Source: Apiotrichum sp. Y4204
Lineage: Eukaryota; Basidiomycota; Tremellomycetes; Trichosporonales; Trichosporonaceae
NCBI GenBank assembly: GCA_025531455.1
Contig: JAMYHL010000010.1
Location: forward strand, 682,001 to 746,000
DNA: 64,000 nt
Reading direction: 5' to 3'
The translations under genes were made by a program, and so were the position numbers. Shown piece by piece: positions 58,291-64,000 of this stretch. Numbering within the stretch: position 1 is the stretch's first letter; each line of letters begins with the position of its first letter. Under the pieces are notes generated by a model that was not told the DNA's origin, did no database searches, and saw only the letters and a list, made by a program, of their open reading frames with translations.

Positions 58291-58853
58291 CTAGCACTCG
58301 AGATAGTCGGCCGCCGTGAGCCTACAGTCAGCTCGACTTCACCTGGGCGTCACTCACAGCTCGAGGGCGATGTACGGATCGATGCGCTCCTGGAAGTCGT
58401 CGCGGATATCGGCGGCCGTCCAGTCCGCATACTGCACCTTGAACTGGAGGTACTCGATGACCTTCTGGATGATGATCCCGCTGGGCGTCAGTGATAGTCT
58501 CAAGCTCGAAGGCAGCTGGTTGCGGGCCGGGACGCTGATGCTGGAAGGAGACATGAGGCGCACAGCTTGAGGCCGGAGCACCGTAGCTGACTGCTCGCAT
58601 CTCCAGCAAACATCATCCAGCGTAGCCATAGCCCACCGGCCACCCCAAGTAACACGAGACGCACCGGTACTCGAGCGGCACGACGCCATTCTTCGCCTCC
58701 TGGAACGGCGCTGCTGTCAGCTTTGCACACACTGTCCTGCTCACAGTCCTCGTCGAGCATCGTCTTAAGCATCGGGCTTGCGTTCACGATGCGGCGCGGC
58801 ACGGAGAAGGCGTACCCATCCACCGACGTGATAACGACGTATTCGCTCGGCAT
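58291..58853 (-). CDS. ELC1: Elongin C (SKP1/BTB-fold ubiquitin ligase adaptor)
   Basis: Adaptor in cullin-based ubiquitin ligases and in Pol II turnover. Four exons (58853..58745, 58710..58665, 58480..58358, 58321..58291) give 102 residues, the usual size. The SKP1/POZ fold is seen: YVVITSVDGYAFSVPRRIVNASPMLKTML, then NGVVPLEYRGIIIQKVIEYLQFKVQY, and the C-terminal IALELLTAADYLEC, closely matching the ELLMAANYLDC ending of elongin C. Length without an SKP1-type C-terminal F-box region excludes SKP1. The exon 2 acceptor is a tandem CAGCAG, allowing one extra Ala. Convergent with the RraA-like gene. Confidence 0.92.
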
Positions 58854-59407
58854 GGTGGTGTGCGAGGATGAGAAATGGGAGAAGGCGAAGGATATGGCCG
58901 AAAGGGAATGGCGTCGTGACGCGTCCTGTGCGGTTTTGTTATTGTCAGTAAGGATTCATTCATTAAGGTGGTTATTACGGAACCAAATTGAAAGGCTTGG
59001 AGACTTCGAGACTTAAGACTGGAGACTCATGACTCAGTCTCGAAGTCTTCATAGTCAGCCTCGCAGTCTCAAACGCTCTTCGAAGCTCAGAAGTCGAAGC
59101 GCGTGCGGTAATAGTAGCTTGTGGAAAAGTAGCCGCATGTATCTTCTAGCTTCTACCATCGCGAGAGGCAGCCTCAAATACATCTCATCTGCTTCAAAAC
59201 CTGACCTCCAGCCCTTCTATGCTGTTGACTTATACTTAATGTGCGGGGGAGACTTGGGGGGTGAATGCCTGAAACGGTGTAGAACTGAGGATAGATGAGC
59301 TATCAATGAGCTGTCGAGTAATTGGGTAAGAGCGCATCTTGCGGCCGGTATGATCACATCCTGCTCATTCGTACGGATGCGACGCTGTAAGCGTCGTTCA
59401 CCGACGG
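58854..59407. other. Intergenic region between elongin C and SRP72
   Basis: About 550 bp: the elongin C promoter and SRP72 3' flank. It holds a 13-bp perfect inverted repeat (59001-59013 and 59036-59048) amid repeated GAGACT/AGTCTC words. No gene was recognised. Confidence 0.45.
59001..59048. repeat. 13-bp perfect inverted repeat (hairpin with a 22-nt loop)
   Basis: AGACTTCGAGACT at 59001-59013 is the reverse complement of AGTCTCGAAGTCT at 59036-59048. The loop itself repeats AGACT words. Located between elongin C and SRP72. Confidence 0.85.
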
Positions 59408-60555
59408 CTACTTCTTTCCTTTCTTCTTCTTCTTGCCTCCACCTCCGCCACCACCACCACCACCGCCCGATCCGCCGCCGCCCACACTGCCCTGGGTACC
59501 GAGGCCGGTCTGCTCCTTCTTCTTGGACACCTGTGCGGGCGCGTACGACGCGCGTTGGCGCAATGGCAGCCACCTGTCGGGCTGGGGTCAGCAATGTCCC
59601 AGCTGTGGAAACTCACATCCTCCTTGAACGGCTTGTCGGGAGCTGCGCCCTTGGGCAGCCGGTGGCGCGGTTTCGTGCGCGGCTTGGGCTGCGAGGACGA
59701 CGCGACGGGTGTCTCCGGCACGGCCTTGCCGCGTGGCGCCCAGCCTGTGGGGATGATGGGAATGAACGTCTCGAGCTCCCCCGGCGCCACGGTATATGGC
59801 TTCAGGCCGGCCGACTCGACGGTAGGGGCAGGGGTAACGTGCTGGCGGTTGATAAAGTCGAGGTGCACCTCGGTCGCCTTGCGGTTGGTACAGATGTCCT
59901 CGTAGTCGGGCGAGTCCTGCCGTCAGCGATGTTAGAGATTCAAGGACTCACGTTCGAGGTGGATGACAGAAGGCCATCATATATTTCCTGTGCAGATGCA
60001 TACTCTCCGAGACGGTAACGCTGTACTGTCAGTCCAGACTCTCACAACGCACGGGACACTCACGAGCTGGGCCTTGAGGTAGAGCTCGCGAGGGCCAGAG
60101 TCGCCAATCTTCTCGAGCACAGAAAGCGCCTCCTTCTCGCGATGCAGGCGGTACAGGCAGTACGCGCGCTCAAAGTCTAGCGGAGGCGGGGAAGACGACG
60201 GCGGGGAGGTCACGAGGTCGAGCGCCGCGGCGTAGTCGTCAGTCTGGAGGTAGAGGAAAATAAGCGTCTGGAGGGCAGCCGTCGATCCCGAGTCGAGCGC
60301 AAGAACTGATATCAGAGAGAGTCCCATCTATTTATCCATCTCTCCATCTCTCCTTCAATACTTACTCTTCTTGCACGTCTTCTTGGCATTGTCGAAGAAG
60401 CCATCGTCGACCTGGTCGGTGAGTGCGCGATAGAGCTTCGGAAGGCGCTCGGCGACTGGCGCAGCGGGGCGCGGCTTGAATTTGCGCTTGTCACCCGCTG
60501 AGGGGGTCGGAGCGGCAGCGGGCTTGGCTGTACGGTGTGTTTTGGGCCCACCCAT
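59408..60555 (-). CDS. SRP72: Signal recognition particle subunit SRP72, shortened form
   Basis: SRP72 binds SRP RNA with SRP68 and supports co-translational targeting to the ER. Five exons (60555..60366, 60305..60064, 60020..59952, 59916..59617, 59581..59408) give 324 residues, roughly half the usual size of about 600-670. The N-terminus has TPR-like helices (LYRALTDQVDDGFFDNAKKTCKKILALDSGSTAALQTLIFLYLQ; ERAYCLYRLHREKEALSVLEKIG; YRLGEYASAQEIYDGLL). The C-terminus has the diagnostic RNA-binding region RHRLPKGAAPDKPFKEDPDRWLPLRQRASY, then KKKEQTGLGTQGS, a Gly run and KKKKGKK. The middle TPRs of other SRP72 proteins are missing between them, with no visible break or stop. The identity is firm because of the PDRWLPLRQR block. 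Confidence 0.87.
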
Positions 60556-61056
60556 GTTGCGTCGAAGGCGATGTATAGACGATGGATTGGGTGGAGGAAC
60601 GAGCAGGAAAGGTCGACTGACGATAGGGACGGCCAGCGACTCCTGCCAACAGGTCTTGTGGCGTTTGCCGTGTCAGCCTGCTTAGCCCCGCATAAAATTC
60701 GGAAAATTCAAATATGCAAATACCAGCCTCACGATCCGACAAATGCTCAGGATGGTTGATCACCGCTCCGCCATGTAACACGTCTATACATGTCAAGCTA
60801 CAGCATGCACTCCTGTTGAGGCATTGATTCTAGTCTATACTCTGTCTCCCCTACGCTTAGATGCTGAACTGTCCCTGCAGTCCACAAAGGACGAAAACTG
60901 GTAACGAAACGGAAGATGTAGGGGTGCGACGCGCCGGCCAGAGCCCGGATGAATCGATCCACGGCTCGGTAGCGCCGCATTGCAATGTCGGGATGCTAAG
61001 GCCACGCAGCCCTCATAGGCGGTCTGGTTTCTGAACTGGTGCAACTGACGTTGCGC
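60556..61056. other. Intergenic region between SRP72 and the TPT transporter
   Basis: About 500 bp upstream of SRP72 and downstream of the transporter. No coding or RNA feature was recognised. Confidence 0.4.
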
Positions 61057-62787
61057 CTACTTCTGCGCGTTCGTGTTCTTGTAGATCATAAGGCCGGTCA
61101 ATGCCAGGACGTAGCCAAAGACTTGCACTGGTGTAACACTGCTGCCGAAGAAGATCACACTCGAGCTGATGAGGAGAATGTCCTGCCAAGTTAGTCTCCA
61201 CGTGAAACTGAGAACTAACCTTGAACACTCCAGCAAGAGTCAGAACGAGACCGCCCGCAGCACCAATAAGGAACACGGCAGCCACGTTCAATCCAAACGC
61301 AACGAGCGCGTTCGTGAACATGATGAAAAAGCCGATGTCGACCATCTCCCGGAACGGAGCGAGGCCTTCGGTAAAGGGCAGGAAGCAGGCATTGATGATG
61401 GCACACACCGGCGCGTAATAGTGGAGCGAGCAAAGGGGATCCATCTGATGTCAGTAATGGCTGAACATGGTACGGCTTACCTTGAGCCCCTGCAAGAGAA
61501 TCTGGATCATCACCAGCCGGCTAGACTCGAACTGGCATGTTAGCTACTTTACTGTACCTCAACTACACCAACTCACCACAACGGCGCTCGTCTGGAACAA
61601 GAAGCCCAGCATGTTGAAGTGAACCTCCCCGTAAGCCGCGAGGGCACAGCCAGTCGAGATAAGCTATATCGAGTTAGAAAAGTCATCATTCCCACCTTGA
61701 TACGTACACAGACAATGGCAAGCAGCTTCGCGTTCAACGGCTGAATGCGGAAAACGGCAGAGATGAGCACAATCGATACCGGAGTAAACGCCTTGAGCAT
61801 CTGAATGAACGACACCGTCAAACTGGAAGTCAGTACCACACTGTGCGAGCATGGGAACAAGCTCAACGTCTCAAGTCTGTTGTCCTCCCATGAACGACGC
61901 TGCCAAACTCACGACAAATAAGCCGAATTACTCAGGATCAGCGATCCAGAGAAGAGGACACCAATGGGCAGAATCGACTTGACGTAGATTTCCCGGGTCA
62001 TGGGGATACGATCAAGCCCATCCATGAGGTTGGTTGTTGCGCGCAGAACGCGGGTGCCGAGGGCCTGCGACATTAGCACGAGACTTTGCGCGTAAACAGT
62101 CTGTTGAACTCACGGCACATCCAAGGTGGTATGAGGTGCTGTAAGGTTAGTAATGTGTGAATGGGCGATTACTTCACGCAATGATACGAACAGGAAGATG
62201 GGCTGACAGTTAGTGCCGTACACCTCCATTATCACTCACGTATTTGAAAGCGAGGTTTGAGTACAGATACTCTGATCAAATGTCAGTCCCTCTCCACAGG
62301 GTCACCACCATGCGAGACGTACTGTTGTAAATAATGACCGCCGAAGAAAGGGCGATCCAAATGGGTACTGGTTCGTCAGCTTACTGCCCCGCACGGCGAT
62401 CCCTCGCTCACGTGCACGTACCAATGGTTGCCGCTTTGAGAACAGTCTTCTTGGGTGCCGTGGACAGATCCATAGCAGGCTCCTTGCCGTTGAACGCCTT
62501 CTCGTCATACGACTGTAGAGTCAGCACACCGCCCCGAGACGTGTGCGGCGTGGGCAGCAGGCACAAGACGGCTGTGACAGTCCACCGATGGCTTGGGCAA
62601 CCTGCTCTCCGCCTCTGACACTCACCGAGTCTTCATCCCGGTAGCCGCTGATCACCCCTTCGGTGCCGTTTGGGGCGCGATCGCGAGACGATGTCCGGTG
62701 CGGGGAGAGTCCACCATTGTAAGTAGAGGACGGGGTGGGAGTCGTCGCACCCGAGTGCGTGGGGAGAATGGGTTGTGCTGGTGGCAT
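61057..62787 (-). CDS. Triose-phosphate/nucleotide-sugar transporter family membrane protein (TPT/DUF250)
   Basis: Multi-pass Golgi/ER-type antiporter family; substrate unknown. Twelve exons (62787..62626, 62512..62422, 62367..62323, 62271..62240, 62202..62192, 62138..62114, 62064..61913, 61822..61708, 61663..61577, 61531..61481, 61444..61220, 61182..61057) give 373 residues. A disordered Ser/Pro N-terminus precedes about ten helices. Conserved: VPIWIALSSAVIIYNKYLYSNLAFKYPIFLTSYHLGCAALGTRVL, NSAYLSLTVSFIQMLKAFTPVSI, GEVHFNMLGFLFQTSAVVFESSRLVMIQILLQG, and the C-terminal helix FGYVLALTGLIIYKN. This is the fungal TPT group. Exon 5 is only 11 nt and has an unusual GTTCGT donor, but it is needed for frame. 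Confidence 0.88.
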
Positions 62788-64000
62788 AGCGGAAGTTTTC
62801 TGGTAGTGGAGAATGCTTGACAACAGTGAACTCCTCAACGCAAGAGGTAGATGGAGCGAGTGTTGAACGGCGACAGCGGTGCCAAGCGTGCGCAGCGATC
62901 CAAAGCGATGACAGGAGAAGGTCTGGTCTAGGTTGCGAATGAAAGAGCGAAGTAAACTGCTGTCCACGACACACAGATCCACACTGATGTTCTCAGGTTG
63001 ACCTGTTACCTCTGTTCGTGCTTGGTGATGAGGTAGCGGCGGCTCTACGGGATCGCGGAGAAACGGACACAGGAACGGGAACGGAGATCGACCACGTTGA
63101 AGCTCCCGGGGGTGGTTCCTATACGTAAAACCGAGGACGTGCCGTTTCAATGGAGTAGAAGGAGGATAAAAGTGGGGGATGCAGAGTTGGTAGAGTTTGA
63201 CGGGGACAGTGCCTTTGACGGGTTCATGTAATCGATATGTAAAGGGAGCAGCAACCCTCGGCCATTGGGACAAGACAGGGCGCGGCGCAGAGACGGGAAC
63301 CAAAGAGTGGAGGGAGGGACCGTCGGGAAACGAAACACACGACGACGGACGATTCGGAAAGAGATACCGAAATGTCAAGGTCGACAGAAATCGATGGTTA
63401 CGCGTTTGTTACCACCAGATGGGGGTTGAAGGAAAACAATGAAGAAGAATCAGTTGAGATGACAAGAGAGATTGAGTGGTGAAAAGGGGATGTATCGACC
63501 GGCGACACTACCACGGCAATCACAATTGAATCGCGCAACGTTTGTTCTTCGTGCCAGTTGCGTACAGCCTGAGGCCATGGCGCAGCAGGCAGTCAGGTCA
63601 CTAGCGCGCTACGTACACTACTGCATGCGCTTACACTATTACACTCCCGTACACGACAGCTTTGCGCGTGCAGTACTGTACTGTGTAGCATTTCGCATAA
63701 CATTCATTCATCCGTGGTCTACGGAAATTTTAAGAGGAACCGGAAAGTTGTCAGGACAGAGGACCGAGACTAACCTTCGGCGACCGCAGCGGCCAGCGGA
63801 CGCCCACCAGGCATCTACAATGCCACAACGTCGGAACGCCACAGCGAGTGCCCGCGACGCCTCAAGACCACAGGACGGGATGACAACACTCAACAGCACA
63901 CTCACACACACCAGGTCTCTGTTAACGGCAAACCACTCTCAAAGGACCGCCTCAAAAGGTCACAGCAAGGGCGGATGACAAGTCAGGTAGTAAGTAGCTG
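62788..64000. other. Right-end region without a recognised gene
   Basis: 1.2 kb upstream of the transporter start to the window edge. Open frames up to about 285 codons exist (minus strand), but they are shadows of the transporter leader and show no protein-like content. It may include the promoter of a gene beyond the edge. Confidence 0.4.

Noticed and set aside
58291..58853. SKP1 as identity of the elongin C gene
   Set aside because: The protein ends at AADYLEC after 102 residues, lacking the SKP1-specific C-terminal region that binds F-box proteins.
1..64000. Transposons, retroelements, CRISPR arrays or virus-like genes
   Set aside because: No reverse transcriptase, integrase, transposase or capsid-like frame, no long terminal or regularly spaced repeats were seen on either strand.

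Overview
The window is nuclear DNA of a basidiomycetous yeast. Genes are intron-rich. Introns are mostly 35-120 nt, with GTGAGT/GTAAGT-type donors and a CTGAC or CTAAC branch site just before the acceptor. Codon use is GC-rich. A complex I subunit (24 kDa), RNase Z, elongin C and a PPZ-type phosphatase rule out budding yeasts, and the overall style fits Tremellomycetes, most likely Trichosporonales (Trichosporon, Cutaneotrichosporon or Apiotrichum-like). The exact genus is inference. I see no transposon, virus-like element, CRISPR array or rRNA. The order is ordinary eukaryotic housekeeping sequence with two tRNA genes. Exon models below were read by hand from splice signals and frame continuity; nearly every model sums to a whole number of codons.

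Layout. 1-14.5 kb: 5' part of mitochondrial nuclease NUC1 (runs off the left edge), a divergent two-BAH-domain DNA cytosine methyltransferase (DIM-2/DNMT1/DnmtX-like), VPS54 (GARP tethering complex), ADE4 (purine synthesis), an FMP25-like mitochondrial RCC1-repeat protein, and the 24 kDa complex I subunit. 15-25.5 kb: a small unknown gene, an SLC35F/YML018C-like transporter, tRNA-Gly, RNase Z, NOP56, and a 1.8 kb promoter region packed with MluI cell-cycle boxes. 25.5-38 kb: RNR1, APC1, a myosin regulatory light chain, tRNA-Arg and an AT-hook coiled-coil protein. 38-42.4 kb: a 4.3 kb stretch without a supported gene. 42.4-64 kb: PPZ-type phosphatase, 3-ketosphinganine reductase, PPWD1-type WD40 cyclophilin, flavocytochrome b2, SPF45/RBM17 splicing factor, IES6 (INO80 subunit), MPC1, an RraA-like aldolase, elongin C, a shortened SRP72 and a triose-phosphate-transporter-family protein.

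Most genes are unrelated in pathway. Loose themes are mitochondrial respiration (FMP25-like and the complex I 24 kDa subunit share one divergent promoter; flavocytochrome b2 and MPC1 lie further on) and cell-cycle control (RNR1 next to APC1, elongin C).

The most notable observations are the following. (1) A BAH-BAH cytosine methyltransferase is present in a lineage whose best-studied member, Cryptococcus neoformans, is known for retaining only DNMT5. (2) That one gene carries five tandem micro-duplications, four in coding sequence and all multiples of 3, plus an intron that splits the catalytic cysteine codon. (3) Introns break or abut the start codon in three genes (ADE4, IES6, probably the myosin light chain). 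(4) Several microexons (9, 11, 16 and 26 nt) and a GC-AG intron occur. (5) SRP72 appears to have lost most of its TPR array.
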